Assembly (NCBI RefSeq): GCF_022829405.1
Contig: NZ_JAKSXW010000143.1
Coordinates: forward strand, 62,001 to 126,000
Direction of reading: 5' to 3'
Origin: Methylobacterium sp. J-076
Lineage (GTDB): Bacteria > Pseudomonadota > Alphaproteobacteria > Rhizobiales > Beijerinckiaceae
Length of the DNA stretch: 64,000 bases
Shown here piece by piece: positions 32,774 to 42,336 of the stretch (positions are counted from its first letter, which is position 1; every line of letters begins with the position of its first letter). The notes under the pieces were generated by a model, which was not told the origin of the DNA, did no database searches, and was given only the letters and a program-made list of their open reading frames with translations. The position numbers were made by a program, and so were the translations under genes.

Positions 32774-34042
32774 TCAGCCGAGCCAGCCCGGCATCCGGTC
32801 GAGGGCGATGAGCGCCTCGACGTCCTGGCGCGGGCGCACCACGGCCGCCTCGGCGCCCCGCACCAGCACCTCCGGCACCAGGGGCCGCGTGTTGTAGGTG
32901 CCCGCCTGCACCGCCCCGTAGGCCCCCGCGCTCATCACCGCGATCAGGTCGCCGGGGGCGGGCTCGGGCATCTCCCGGCCCTTGGCGAGGTAGTCGCCGC
33001 TCTCGCAGACCGGGCCGACCACGTCCGCCACGAGGCGGGGCGCGTCCGCCGCCGGCTCCGCCACGGGCCGCAGGGCGTGGAAGGCGTCGTAGAGGGTCGG
33101 GCGGATCAGGTCGTTCATCGCCGCATCGACGATGACGAAGGTCCGGCCCTCGCCGTGCTTCACGTACAGCACCTTCGTCACGAGGATCCCGGCATTGCCG
33201 GCGATCATCCGGCCGATCTCGAAGACCGGGCGCAGGCCGAGCGGGGCGAAATGCGGGCGGAGGGTCGCGGCCAGGGCGGCCGGGTCCGGCGGCGGGGCGT
33301 TGTCGTCCCGGTAGGGGATCCCGAGCCCGCCGCCGAAATCGATGTGCCGCAGGGCGTGCCCGTCGGCCATCAGCTCCCGGGCGAGGCCGCAGAGCCGCGC
33401 GGCGGCGTCAGAGAAGGGCGCGAGGTCGGTGATCTGGCTGCCGATATGCATGTCGATCCCGTGCACCGCGAGGCCCGGCAGGGCGGCGGCGCGGGCGTAG
33501 ACCTCCCGGGCACGGGTGATCGGGATGCCGAACTTGTTCTCGTAGGTGCCGGTGGAGATCTTGGCATGGGTGAGGGCGTCGACGTCCGGGTTCACCCGCA
33601 CGGAGACCGGCGCCCGCACGCCCATCCCGGAGGCCACCTCCGAGAGCTGGGCCAGCTCCGGCTCGCTCTCGACGTTGAAGCACAGGATGCCGGCGCGCAG
33701 CGCGGCGGCCATCTCCTCCCGGGTCTTGCCCACCCCGGAGAAGACGATCCGCTCCGGCGCGATCCCGGCCGAGAGGGCCCGGGCCAGCTCGCCGCCGGAG
33801 ACGATGTCCATGCCCGCCCCGAGGCGGCCCAGCGTCGCCAGCACCGCCTGGTTTGAATTCGCCTTCATGGCGAAGCAGACCAGCGCCCCGTCCTGCGCGA
33901 AGGCGTCGGCGAAGACCCGGTAGTGCCGCTCCAGGGTGGCGGTGCTGTAGCAGTAGAACGGCGTGCCGACTTCGGCCGCAAGACGCGCGAGATCGACCTC
34001 CTCCGCGTGGAGTCGGCCGCTCTGGTAGTGGAAGTGGTGCAT
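32774..34042 (-). CDS. lysA: Diaminopimelate decarboxylase
   Basis: 422 aa, normal length. The PLP-binding Lys is in VCFAMKANSN. Other signatures are HGIDMHIGSQITDLAPF, HIDFGGGLGIPY, EIGRMIAGNAG and the partner-subunit active-site motif GPVCESGD, together with YNTRPLVPEVLV. It makes L-lysine from meso-diaminopimelate in the cytoplasm. The upstream lptM gene is a conserved neighbour in alpha- and gammaproteobacteria. Confidence 0.96.
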   Translation of the reverse strand: MHHFHYQSGRLHAEEVDLARLAAEVGTPFYCYSTATLERHYRVFADAFAQDGALVCFAMKANSNQAVLATLGRLGAGMDIVSGGELARALSAGIAPERIVFSGVGKTREEMAAALRAGILCFNVESEPELAQLSEVASGMGVRAPVSVRVNPDVDALTHAKISTGTYENKFGIPITRAREVYARAAALPGLAVHGIDMHIGSQITDLAPFSDAAARLCGLARELMADGHALRHIDFGGGLGIPYRDDNAPPPDPAALAATLRPHFAPLGLRPVFEIGRMIAGNAGILVTKVLYVKHGEGRTFVIVDAAMNDLIRPTLYDAFHALRPVAEPAADAPRLVADVVGPVCESGDYLAKGREMPEPAPGDLIAVMSAGAYGAVQAGTYNTRPLVPEVLVRGAEAAVVRPRQDVEALIALDRMPGWLG

Positions 34043-34106
34043 CGCGCGCCTGTCGCCGTCGCTGCGGGGGCCTGGTGGCGGGGAATTCGCCCGGTTCCCG
34101 GCCGGT

Positions 34107-34454
34107 CTACAGCAGCGGATCGAGAATGAAAGGTTCCTTGGGGATCCGGTAGCCCCGCTTGGCGCCCTTGGTCGTCTGGACCGGGGCCTCGGTGCCGGAG
34201 GGCGGCGTCGCGCTCAAGGGAAGCTCGTCGCCGGCGCGGATGGCCTCGGGCTCCGGTTCGGCCTGTCCGCCGCCGAGGCCGATGCTGCCCGGCAGGATGC
34301 GGGCGGTCTTCACCGACGATCCGGCGCCGTTCGTCGTCGGGGCGGGGGCGGAGGCCTCCGGCGGCTCCAGGGCGCCGCGTCGGCCGCATCCGGCCAGGGC
34401 GAGCGCAGCGAGGCCGGCCACGGCCAGGAGTCGAAGGGCGGGTCGGGGCAGCAT
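34107..34454 (-). CDS. lptM: Small outer-membrane lipoprotein, LptM/YifL-like
   Basis: 115 aa. A lipoprotein signal (AVAGLAALALAGC) leads to the lipidated Cys and the hallmark CGRRGALEPP. LptM helps oxidative folding of LptD, the lipopolysaccharide translocon, in E. coli. Here the protein is longer, with a disordered Pro/Glu/Thr-rich tail ending RIPKEPFILDPLL. Its place just before lysA is the classical one. A GTG one codon earlier is an alternative start. Confidence 0.8.
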   Translation of the reverse strand: MLPRPALRLLAVAGLAALALAGCGRRGALEPPEASAPAPTTNGAGSSVKTARILPGSIGLGGGQAEPEPEAIRAGDELPLSATPPSGTEAPVQTTKGAKRGYRIPKEPFILDPLL

Positions 34455-34572
34455 CACGCGCGGGTCCGGCGGTCCCCGGCGGGCACCGCGCCCGGCCGGA
34501 ACCTCACCTTAGCCGTTGGCGCGGCCCGGGGCGAGCGCATGTCCGCAACACGCGCCGCCCGGTCCACCGGCC

Positions 34573-34848
34573 TCAGCCGCGCTTGTCGCGCTTGGAGCCG
34601 CTCTGGCCCTGCTGCGCCTCGTAGGCGTCGATCGCCCGGCGGCAGTTCTCGGAGAGCTGCTTCCAGTTGCGCTGCATGCACGCATCGGTCGCCGGATCGT
34701 CGGGGGCGAGGTTGCCGCAATAGGAGAGGTAGTCCCCGGTGCAGTACTTCTTGAGGGTCTCGTTGCCCCGCTTGGACTGCTGCGCGGCGGCCGGGAGCGT
34801 CAGGGCGAGCGCCGCGACCGCGGCGGTGACGATGTGCTTGAGGCGCAT
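34573..34848 (-). CDS. Small exported Cys-containing protein
   Basis: 91 aa. Signal peptide MRLKHIVTAAVAALALTLPA; the mature part has four Cys spaced like the GLG1 cysteine-rich repeat: KKYCTGDYLSYCGNLAPDD, ACMQRNWKQL and NCRRAIDAY. These would form two disulphides. Proteins like this are common in Hyphomicrobiales with unknown roles. Confidence 0.6.
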   Translation of the reverse strand: MRLKHIVTAAVAALALTLPAAAQQSKRGNETLKKYCTGDYLSYCGNLAPDDPATDACMQRNWKQLSENCRRAIDAYEAQQGQSGSKRDKRG

Positions 34849-34987
34849 GAGGACGCTTTCCGTGTGGCTCGTCTTGAAATTCGTGCGGCGCTGCGATGAT
34901 GCCTCCGCGTGGTCGAAACATGGCGACCGGGCGAAATCAGCAATGCAGCCCCGTCGCTCCCGGGCGTCGGCGCGGGCAGGGTCCGGT

Positions 34988-35725
34988 TCAGACCCGCTCC
35001 CGGCGTGGCTCGGGCATGGCGAAGGTGCCGGTCCGCGGCAGGCGCGCCTGCCCGACCAGCGCATCGGCCACCTCGGTGATGCGGCGGCGCAGGTCCGCGT
35101 TCTCGCGCTCGACGGCCTCGTCGCGGCCCGCGGGCGCGGCCAGGGCCTGCTCCGCCGCGGTGAGGCTCGCCCGCAGGGCGTCCCTCTCGGCGGCGAGCCC
35201 GGCCTCGCCGGTCTCCGTCCCCGCCGCGGTGGGGACGCGCCGCAGGGCGAGCAGGCTGTCGAGGAGGTCGGCATGGGCCTCCTCCAGGGCGTGGAGGGTG
35301 GCGAGGCCCGTGGTGCCCTCGTCGCGCGATTGGGTGAGGGCGGCCTCGAGGTCCCCGTTGCGGGTGCGGACCTGCACGATCTGGGCATCGCGCGCCTCGA
35401 TGTCGCGGCTGAGGGTGGCGACCTTCATCGAGCCGGCGCCGATCGCCACCATGTCGGCGTGGCGCTGGGCCTTCACCGCCTCGACGGCCCGTTCGAGCCG
35501 CCGCTCGCGGACGGCGAATTGCGCGCGCAGGAAGTCACGCTCGGCGGCGATCTCGCCGGGCGAGAGGGGCAGGCGCGCCTCCGCCCTGCGGCGGGCGAGG
35601 CGCGTGGCCCGCGCGTTCACGGCCGGCAGGACGAGGAGGCCGAGAAGGCTCGCGACCAGGAATCCCAGCGCGAAAATCATCGCCGTTTCGATCAAGACGA
35701 ACCGCTCGCGTCCCCGGCCGACCAT
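34988..35725 (-). CDS. Membrane-anchored coiled-coil protein
   Basis: 245 aa. One transmembrane helix near the N-terminus (IFALGFLVASLLGLLVLP) is followed by the basic stretch RATRLARRRAEARLPLS and then long heptad-rich coiled coil to residue about 225 (AAERDFLRAQFAVRERRLER, DIEARDAQIVQVRTRNGDLE). Similar proteins occur across Hyphomicrobiales, often near envelope or cell-division genes, without a known function. It is probably an inner-membrane protein with its coil in the cytoplasm. Confidence 0.7.
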   Translation of the reverse strand: MVGRGRERFVLIETAMIFALGFLVASLLGLLVLPAVNARATRLARRRAEARLPLSPGEIAAERDFLRAQFAVRERRLERAVEAVKAQRHADMVAIGAGSMKVATLSRDIEARDAQIVQVRTRNGDLEAALTQSRDEGTTGLATLHALEEAHADLLDSLLALRRVPTAAGTETGEAGLAAERDALRASLTAAEQALAAPAGRDEAVERENADLRRRITEVADALVGQARLPRTGTFAMPEPRRERV

Positions 35726-35816
35726 CCGGCCCCGTGTGAGATTGGTCTTCTAGCGCAACTCTCAAGCGAGGCCGAGCCCACCGCGGACATTCCGCGGGAG
35801 GCCTGTGTCGCGGGTG

Positions 35817-36434
35817 TCAGAACGGGTTCCACGTCGCCTGATGGGTGAATTTGAGATACCCGACGTTGATGCCGAGCCGGGCGCCGACGCCGCTGCGGAT
35901 CGGCACCACGACGATGCCGCCGTCGGTCATCGCCGTGAAGCCGAAGCCGCCGATGAAGTAGGCCGAGCCGTCGATGCCGCCGAAGCGGCGGAACAGGGCG
36001 CGGGTGGATGGCAGGTTGTAGACCAGCATCATCGTCCGCGCGCCGTCGCCGCCGACGTCGAAGCCCAGCGACGGGCCCTGCCAGTACACCTTCTGGTTCC
36101 CGGTATTGCGGGTGTAGTAGGTGCCCTCGCCGTAGCGCAGGCCGGCGACGAAGGCGCCCGAGCCCTCCTGCCCGAGGATGTAGCCGTTGGGCTCGCCCCA
36201 GCGGCGGCCCGCCTCCTCGACGGTGAGCGCGAGGCCGCGGGAGACCGTCCCGAAGAAGCGGTGGCCGGAATCCACCAGCTCCTCGGCCCGGAAGGTTTCC
36301 GGGTTGGCGTTCGCGGGCAGCCGGTCGGCCAGGGCGGCCGAGGCCGCCGTCAGGACCGGCCCGGAGACCGCGAGCCCGAGCCCGGCCCGCAGGACCTGCC
36401 GCCGCCGGATGCCGGGAGGGAAAGGTGCCGTCAT
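35817..36434 (-). CDS. eipA: EipA (DUF1134) envelope integrity protein
   Basis: 205 aa from the ATG at 36434 with a GGAGGAGG site. A Tat/Sec-like signal (RRRQVLRAGLGLAVSGPVL) is followed by the DUF1134 barrel: FFGTVSRGLALTVEEAGRRW, GEGTYYTRNTGNQKVYWQ, GPSLGFDVGGDGARTMMLVY, and GGFGFTAMTDGGIVVVPIRS. In Brucella EipA is a small periplasmic beta-barrel needed for envelope integrity and virulence. Divergent from the YHS-like gene. Confidence 0.85.
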   Translation of the reverse strand: MTAPFPPGIRRRQVLRAGLGLAVSGPVLTAASAALADRLPANANPETFRAEELVDSGHRFFGTVSRGLALTVEEAGRRWGEPNGYILGQEGSGAFVAGLRYGEGTYYTRNTGNQKVYWQGPSLGFDVGGDGARTMMLVYNLPSTRALFRRFGGIDGSAYFIGGFGFTAMTDGGIVVVPIRSGVGARLGINVGYLKFTHQATWNPF

Positions 36435-36608
36435 ATGCCTCCTCCGCCGATGGGCGTCGCCGCGCCCCCGCTGGTTGCACCCCCTGGCTCCTGCCCTGCC
36501 TCCGCCCTTGCGCCGCAGGGCCGGATATGCGGCAACGGGCGAGAACGGACCTGGGGCCGGCACCGCACGGGGCCGGGAGTGGGACCAGCATTGGGCCAAA
36601 AGTGCAAG

Positions 36609-37121
36609 ATGAGGTTAACGGGGCATGACCGGGGCGGGACGCGGCGGCGCTTGGCCGCCCTGGTCGCGGGGCTCCTCGTCGCCGCGGGCGGGGCGGCCCG
36701 GTCCGAGCCGCCGCCGATCCGGATCGCGCCCCTCGCCCTCGGCGGCTACGACCCGGTGAGCTATTTCCTGCCGGCGGGGCCGCAGGCGGGGTCGGCCCGG
36801 CTGGAGGCGGAGTGGAACGGGCAGGTTTGGCGCTTCGCCATCGAGGCGAACCGGGCGGCCTTCCGGCGGTATCCCGGCATCTACGCGCCGCGTCTGGGCG
36901 GCTACGACGTGGCCGGCATCCTCGACCACCGCCTCGTCGGGGCCGACCCGGCGGTCTTCGCCGTGATCGATGAGCGCCTCTATCTCTTCCGGGATGCACA
37001 GCGCCGCGCCCGCGTGGTGGCGGACCCGGCGCTGGCGGGCCGGGCGGAGGCGATCTGGCCGACCCTCGGCCGGTTGCTGGACGATCCGGAGGAGACGCGC
37101 CGGGCGACTGGGGCCCGGTAG
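36609..37121 (+). CDS. Exported YHS-domain-like protein
   Basis: 170 aa from the ATG at 36609. Signal peptide (LAALVAGLLVAAGGAARS), then the YHS-family pattern: LALGGYDPVSYFLPAG, WNGQVWRFAIEANRAAFRRY, PGIYAPRLGGYDVAGI and ERLYLFRDAQRR. YHS proteins are thought to bind metals. The Cys usually found in the GGYC motif is replaced (GGYDV). No operon partner; it converges on cysQ. Confidence 0.7.
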   Translation: MRLTGHDRGGTRRRLAALVAGLLVAAGGAARSEPPPIRIAPLALGGYDPVSYFLPAGPQAGSARLEAEWNGQVWRFAIEANRAAFRRYPGIYAPRLGGYDVAGILDHRLVGADPAVFAVIDERLYLFRDAQRRARVVADPALAGRAEAIWPTLGRLLDDPEETRRATGAR

Positions 37122-37195
37122 GGGGTGGGTTTCGGGCGGTGAGGGGCCGCCTCGTCCTCCCCGTCGGCGGGCGCGGGGTCCGGCGGGACGTCCCC

Positions 37196-38059
37196 CTACC
37201 GCGCGGCCGGCGCCGCGCGGGGCATGCCGCAGGTGGCGCCGGGGATCAGGGTGACGTCGGCGGCCAGCGCAGGATCGCCCAGGGCCGCGAAGGGACCGTT
37301 GCGGAACCCGTCGGCGACGCGCCCGTAGCGGATCGGCCCGCCGCCGGGGACGACGACGCAGCCCCCCGCCGCCGTGAGGATCGCGTCCCCCGCCGCCGTG
37401 TCCCATTCCATGGTCGCGCCGCAGCGGATGTAGATGTCGGCCTCGCCCGAGGCGAGCAGGCCGAACTTCAGGGCCGAGCCGGAGGTGCGGACTTCGAGGA
37501 CCGGCAGGGAGGCGAGGCAGGCCGCCGTCTCCAGGTCGCCGTGGCGGCGGCTGCCGAGCGCGAGGAGGCCCGCCTCCGGCGCCCGGCGCGAATGCACCGG
37601 ATGGGCCGGGCCGGGCCGCCCGTCGCGGATCGGCGCCTCGAACGCCTCCGCCGCGGAGAGCCACACCCGGTCGTGGCCCGGCGCCGCCAGGGCCGCCGCG
37701 ATGGGCCGCCCCTGCGCCACGAGGGCGATGTTGACCGAGTAGTGCGGCGTCCCGGCCAGGAAGTCGCGGGTGCCGTCCAGGGGATCGACGAGGAAGAACA
37801 GGTCGCCCGCCCCCCGGTCGTAGCCGCTCTCCTCGGCCACGATGGGGATGCCGGGAAACCGGGCCGCGAGCGCCTCCAGGATCAGCGCCTCGGCTTCGAT
37901 GTCGGCCGTGCTGGAGGGCGAGCCGTCGACCTTGAGGACGTGCGGGCAATCCCCCCCGTGCCAGCGGCGGAGCACCGTGCCGGCCGCGCAGGCGATCTCG
38001 GCGAGCGTCCCTGCGACCCGCCCGGCCTCGGCCTCCGTCATCGTCGCCGCATCCGTCAT
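37196..38059 (-). CDS. cysQ: 3'(2'),5'-bisphosphate nucleotidase (CysQ)
   Basis: 287 aa from the ATG at 38059. The lithium-sensitive phosphatase motifs are intact: VAEESG, VDPLDGTRDFLAGTPHYSVN (metal ligands) and MEWDTAAGDAILTAAGG. The enzyme removes phosphate from 3'-phosphoadenosine 5'-phosphate, a by-product of sulphate assimilation and sulphation, and so supports sulphur metabolism. A GAGGA site precedes the start. Divergent from chpT. Confidence 0.93.
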   Translation of the reverse strand: MTDAATMTEAEAGRVAGTLAEIACAAGTVLRRWHGGDCPHVLKVDGSPSSTADIEAEALILEALAARFPGIPIVAEESGYDRGAGDLFFLVDPLDGTRDFLAGTPHYSVNIALVAQGRPIAAALAAPGHDRVWLSAAEAFEAPIRDGRPGPAHPVHSRRAPEAGLLALGSRRHGDLETAACLASLPVLEVRTSGSALKFGLLASGEADIYIRCGATMEWDTAAGDAILTAAGGCVVVPGGGPIRYGRVADGFRNGPFAALGDPALAADVTLIPGATCGMPRAAPAAR

Positions 38060-38277
38060 GACGCCGCGATCCTCCCGCACCCTGCATGCCCGAGCCCGCG
38101 GCGGATGTCGATTCCGTAGCTTTCGCCGCAACCTAAGCCGGCCTGGGCGCGCCGGGTTAACGCTTTGCAAAGGGGCGTGCGGCGTCTATCCGTGCGCACC
38201 ACGTTGCCCGTCCGCCTGCCCGGTTCCGCGCAGGCATGGCCCCAGCGCTGCAGACGCGAGCCGACCCGGAGTCCCCG

Positions 38278-38973
38278 ATGCCCACCCTCACCCTCGACGG
38301 TCTGGATCTCGCCGCCCTGCTTTGCTCGCGCGTCTGCCACGACGTGATCAGCCCGGTCGGCGCCATCGTGAACGGCCTGGAGGTGCTGGAGGACGATCAG
38401 GACGAATCGATGCGCGAATTCGCCCTGGAGCTGATCGGCAAGAGCGCGCGGCAGGCCTCGGCCCGCCTGAAGTTCGCCCGCCTCGCCTTCGGCGCCGCGG
38501 GCTCGGCCGGCGCGTCCATCGACCTCGCCGATGCCGAGAACGTCGCCAAGGGCATGTTCGCCGACGAGAAGACCAAGCTCGAATGGCGCGCGCCGCAGGC
38601 CCTGTTCCCGAAGAACAAGGTGAAGCTGCTCCTCAACCTCGTGATGGTCACCACCTCCGCGATCCCCCGGGGCGGGCTGATCGACGTGACCGTGACCGGC
38701 GACGGCGATGGGCCGACCTTCGTCCTCAAGGCCAAGGGCCCCCATGCCCGCATCCCCCCCCACGTGGTGGAGCTGATCGCGGGCGAGCCGGAGAGCGGCT
38801 CCGTCGACGCCCACGGGATCCTGCCCTTCTATGCCGGCCTCGTGGCCCGGGCGGCGGGCATGACGGTCCGCTTCACCATCGAGGGCGACGAAGTGACCGT
38901 GACGGCAGAACCATCCGTGACTGAAGAAGCACCGGCGAGCGATGCTGGGAATTCTGGCACCGAACTCACCTGA
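38278..38973 (+). CDS. chpT: ChpT histidine phosphotransferase
   Basis: 231 aa from the ATG at 38278. The phospho-accepting helix is LLCSRVCHDVISPVGAIVNG (His about residue 21), as in Caulobacter ChpT, followed by a degenerate ATPase-like C-terminal domain. ChpT relays phosphate from the hybrid kinase CckA to CtrA and CpdR, controlling the cell cycle and motility. It sits just upstream of cheA; this pairing is seen in many Hyphomicrobiales and links development to chemotaxis by location. Confidence 0.88.
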   Translation: MPTLTLDGLDLAALLCSRVCHDVISPVGAIVNGLEVLEDDQDESMREFALELIGKSARQASARLKFARLAFGAAGSAGASIDLADAENVAKGMFADEKTKLEWRAPQALFPKNKVKLLLNLVMVTTSAIPRGGLIDVTVTGDGDGPTFVLKAKGPHARIPPHVVELIAGEPESGSVDAHGILPFYAGLVARAAGMTVRFTIEGDEVTVTAEPSVTEEAPASDAGNSGTELT

Positions 38974-39078
38974 TCGGTTCAAAATAGTTCTAACGGCCGA
39001 AGGATCCGCAACTCTTCGATAACGCCCCATCGCCATCATTGCCGGTGCGAAACGTTTCGTGCGTGACGAGTACCGGCG

Positions 39079-41763
39079 ATGGACGACCTGCTGCGTGAGT
39101 TTCTGACCGAGAGCGCGGAGCATCTCGACACGGTCGACACGGAGCTGGTTCGGTTCGAGCAGGATCCGAACAACGAGACGATCCTGCGCAACATCTTCCG
39201 GCTGGTGCACACCATCAAGGGCACCTGCGGCTTCCTCGGCCTGCCCCGGCTGGAAGCCCTGGCCCACGCCGCCGAGACGCTGATGGGCCGGTTCCGCGAC
39301 GGGATGCCGGTCTCCTCCGCGAGCGTCACGCTGATCCTGGCCACCCTCGACCGCCTCAAGGCGATCCTCGCCGACCTCGATGCGACGGGGACCGAGCCGG
39401 CCGGCGCCGATTCGGACCTGATCGAGGCCCTGGAGCACATGGCCGAAGTCGGCACCGGGGCGGCCCCCGCGCCCGTCGCCCCGCCCGTGCCCGAAATCGT
39501 CCTCCCGGAGCCCGTCTCGCGCGAGCTGAAGCCCGGCGAGATCTCCCTCGAAGACCTGGAGGCGGCGTTCCTGGCCGCCCCCGGCCCGGACGATTTCCCC
39601 GACGTGCCGGCCCCGGCGCCGGTGGCCGCCGCACCGGTCCCCACCACCAAGGCCGAGATGGGCAAGCCCGAGGTGGCGAAGCCCGAGGTTCACGCCCCGG
39701 CGGAGGGCGAGCACGGCCCGGCCAAGGTGCAGACGATCCGGGTGAACGTCGACACCCTCGAACACCTGATGACCATGGTCTCGGAGCTGGTGCTGACCCG
39801 CAACCAGCTCCTCGAGATCGCCCGCCGCCACGAGGATTCTGCCTACAAGGTGCCCCTGCAGCGCCTGTCCCACGTCACGGCCGAGCTGCAGGAGGGCGTC
39901 ATGAAGACGCGCATGCAGCCCATCGGCAACGCGTGGCAGAAGCTGCCCCGGGTGGTGCGCGACCTGTCGGCCGAACTCGGCAAGCAGATCGAGCTGGTGA
40001 TGCAGGGGGCCGAGACCGAGCTGGACCGGCAGGTCCTTGAGGTCATCAAGGACCCGCTGACCCACATGGTCCGCAACTCGGCCGACCACGGCCTCGAATC
40101 GACCGCCCAGCGGGTCGCCGCCGGCAAGCCGGCCCGGGGGACCATCCGCCTCTCGGCCTTCCACGAGGGCGGCACGATCACCATCGAGATCGCCGACGAC
40201 GGCAAGGGCCTCGACCTCGCCGCCATCCGCCGCAAGGCGGTGGAGCGCAACCTCGCCTCCCAGGCCGACCTCGACCGGATGACCGACGCGCAGGTCGCCA
40301 AGTTCATCTTCCACGCCGGCTTCTCGACGGCGGCGGCCGTGACCTCGGTCTCCGGCCGCGGCGTCGGCATGGACGTGGTGAAGACCAACATCGAGACCAT
40401 CGGCGGCGTGATCGACATCGCCACCCAGGCGGGCCGTGGCACCGTCTTCACCATCAAGATCCCGCTCACGCTGGCCATCGTCGCCGCGCTCATCGTCCGG
40501 GCCGGCGCCCACCGCTTCGCCCTGCCGCAGGTGGCGGTGCTCGAACTCGTGCGGGTCGGCGCCAACGCGCAGGCCGTGGAATACATCAACGGCTCGCCGG
40601 TGCTGCGCCTGCGCGAGCGGCTCCTGCCGATCGTCTCCCTCTCCGGCGTGCTCGGGAACGAGGCGGTGGCCGAGGCCTCTGGCTTCGTGGTGGTGGCCCA
40701 GGTGGGCCGCCAGCGCTTCGGCATCCTCGTGGACGAGGTCTTCCACACGGAGGAGATCGTCGTGAAGCCGATGTCGGCCAAGCTGCGGCACATCCCGCTC
40801 TTTGCCGGCAACACCATCCTCGGCGACGGCGCCGTGGTGCTGATCGTGGACCCGAACGGCGTCGCCAACCAGGTGGCGCACGGCGCCCAGGCCGCCGCCG
40901 GGCAGGGGGAGGCCGAGGCCGCCGAGGCCGATCCCACCGAGGCCACCACCACGCTGCTCGTGTTCAAGGGCGGCGGCGGCGGCTACAAGGCCGTGCCGCT
41001 GTCGCTGGTCACCCGCCTCGAGGAGATCGACGGCGACAAGGTCGAGTGGCTGGGCGGGCGCCCGCTCATCCAGTACCGCGGCCGGCTGATGCCCCTGGTG
41101 CCCGCCGACGACGGCATCGCCATCCGCAGCGAGGGCCGGCAGGCGCTGGTCGTCTTCTCGGACGGCGAGCGGGCCATGGGCCTCGTCGTCAACGAGATCG
41201 TCGACATCGTGGAGGAGCGCCTCGACATCGAGATCGCCGCCGAGCGCTCGGACCTGATCGGCTCCGCGGTGCTGCGCGGCCGGGCGACCGACATCATCAA
41301 CATCGCCCACTTCCTGCCCATGGCCTACGACGACTGGGCGCGGGGGCCGCGCAAGCCGCAGAAGGCGGCCTCGACCCTGCTCCTCGTGGACGATTCGGCC
41401 TTCTTCCGCGACATGCTGGGCCCGGTCCTGAAGGCGGCGGGTTTCCAGGTGGTGACCGCCTCCGGCGCCGACGAGGCGATGGCCACCCTCCAGGCCGACC
41501 CGCGCATCGCCGTGGTCGTCACCGACCTCGAAATGCCCGGCCGCAACGGCTTCGACCTCGTGGCGGCGATGCGCAACGGCGGCGACCGGCTGTCCGGCAT
41601 GCCGGTGATCGGCCTCACCGGGTCGGTCGGGGCCGAGGCGGTGGAGCGGGCGCGCAGGCTCGCGATCACCGACCTCGTGGCCAAGTTCGACCGCAGCGGC
41701 CTCGTCGCCGCCCTGGGCGAGATCGATGCGTCCGCCCAGGACGACGTGGCCGCGGCGGCCTGA
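39079..41763 (+). CDS. cheA: Hybrid chemotaxis kinase CheA with two CheW-like domains and a C-terminal receiver
   Basis: 894 aa. Domains in order: Hpt (phospho-His44 in RLVHTIKGTCGFLG), a Pro/Ala-rich linker (about 130-215), dimerisation domain (NVDTLEHLMTMVSELVLTRN), HATPase with HMVRNSADHGLE and SGRGVGMDVVKTNIE, first CheW-like domain (about 465-600), and second CheW-like domain (about 625-755, LLVFKGGGGGYKAVPL). Last comes a REC domain (about 770-890) with LLLVDDSAFFRDM and the acceptor Asp in VVVTDLEMPGRNG. The tandem CheW and the receiver distinguish it from E. coli CheA. First gene of the che operon. Confidence 0.93.
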   Translation: MDDLLREFLTESAEHLDTVDTELVRFEQDPNNETILRNIFRLVHTIKGTCGFLGLPRLEALAHAAETLMGRFRDGMPVSSASVTLILATLDRLKAILADLDATGTEPAGADSDLIEALEHMAEVGTGAAPAPVAPPVPEIVLPEPVSRELKPGEISLEDLEAAFLAAPGPDDFPDVPAPAPVAAAPVPTTKAEMGKPEVAKPEVHAPAEGEHGPAKVQTIRVNVDTLEHLMTMVSELVLTRNQLLEIARRHEDSAYKVPLQRLSHVTAELQEGVMKTRMQPIGNAWQKLPRVVRDLSAELGKQIELVMQGAETELDRQVLEVIKDPLTHMVRNSADHGLESTAQRVAAGKPARGTIRLSAFHEGGTITIEIADDGKGLDLAAIRRKAVERNLASQADLDRMTDAQVAKFIFHAGFSTAAAVTSVSGRGVGMDVVKTNIETIGGVIDIATQAGRGTVFTIKIPLTLAIVAALIVRAGAHRFALPQVAVLELVRVGANAQAVEYINGSPVLRLRERLLPIVSLSGVLGNEAVAEASGFVVVAQVGRQRFGILVDEVFHTEEIVVKPMSAKLRHIPLFAGNTILGDGAVVLIVDPNGVANQVAHGAQAAAGQGEAEAAEADPTEATTTLLVFKGGGGGYKAVPLSLVTRLEEIDGDKVEWLGGRPLIQYRGRLMPLVPADDGIAIRSEGRQALVVFSDGERAMGLVVNEIVDIVEERLDIEIAAERSDLIGSAVLRGRATDIINIAHFLPMAYDDWARGPRKPQKAASTLLLVDDSAFFRDMLGPVLKAAGFQVVTASGADEAMATLQADPRIAVVVTDLEMPGRNGFDLVAAMRNGGDRLSGMPVIGLTGSVGAEAVERARRLAITDLVAKFDRSGLVAALGEIDASAQDDVAAAA

Positions 41764-41809
41764 TCCGAACGGCTGAGAAGCCCCCCAAGCGTTTCCCGGA
41801 GTGCGTGAG

Positions 41810-42325
41810 ATGAAGGCTGCCAACGCCAACGGCGCCGAGACCGGACCGACCGAGGACTTCGTCACCGTCCATGTCGACGGCGTCCTGTTCGGCCTCGCGA
41901 TCGAGCGGGTGCACGATGTGTTCGTCCCCTCCGGCGTCACGCCGGTTCCCCTGGCCCCGCCGGAGATCGTCGGGCTCCTGAACCTGCGCGGGCGGGTCGT
42001 GACGGCCCTGTGCCTGCGCCGCCGGCTCGGGATGGCCCCCGCGGCGACCCGGGACGAGGCCGCCCAGGGCGGCGCGGACGGGCGCGGCATGGCCATCGGC
42101 CTGGAGCAGGGCGGCGAAACCTTCGCCCTGATCGTGGACGGGGTCGGCGAGGTGCTCAAGCTCGGCGCCGACACGAAGGAGAGCGTGCCGATCAACCTCG
42201 ACGCGCGCTGGCGCGACCTGACGATCTGCGTCCACCGGCTCGAAGGGCGCCTGCTCGTCATCCTCGATGTCGATGCGCTGCTCGATTTCGGCTCGAAGGG
42301 CGCCCGCGGCGCCGAAGCGGCCTGA
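41810..42325 (+). CDS. cheW: Chemotaxis coupling protein CheW
   Basis: 171 aa from the ATG at 41810 with GGAG eight bases before. The CheW fold is shown by FVTVHVDGVLFGLAIERVHD, PPEIVGLLNLRGRVVTALCL and FALIVDGVGEVLKLGADTKE. It couples CheA to receptors. The neighbouring order cheA-cheW-cheY-cheB-cheR supports the call. Confidence 0.93.
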   Translation: MKAANANGAETGPTEDFVTVHVDGVLFGLAIERVHDVFVPSGVTPVPLAPPEIVGLLNLRGRVVTALCLRRRLGMAPAATRDEAAQGGADGRGMAIGLEQGGETFALIVDGVGEVLKLGADTKESVPINLDARWRDLTICVHRLEGRLLVILDVDALLDFGSKGARGAEAA

Positions 42326-42336
42326 GGGGCGGGACG

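Noticed and set aside
38056..42261. A reverse-strand open frame of about 1400 codons opposite chpT, cheA and cheW
   Set aside because: It mirrors the GC-rich third positions of the real genes, and its translation is a low-complexity mix of His, Asp, Gly and Arg with no domain. The forward genes have complete chemotaxis motifs.
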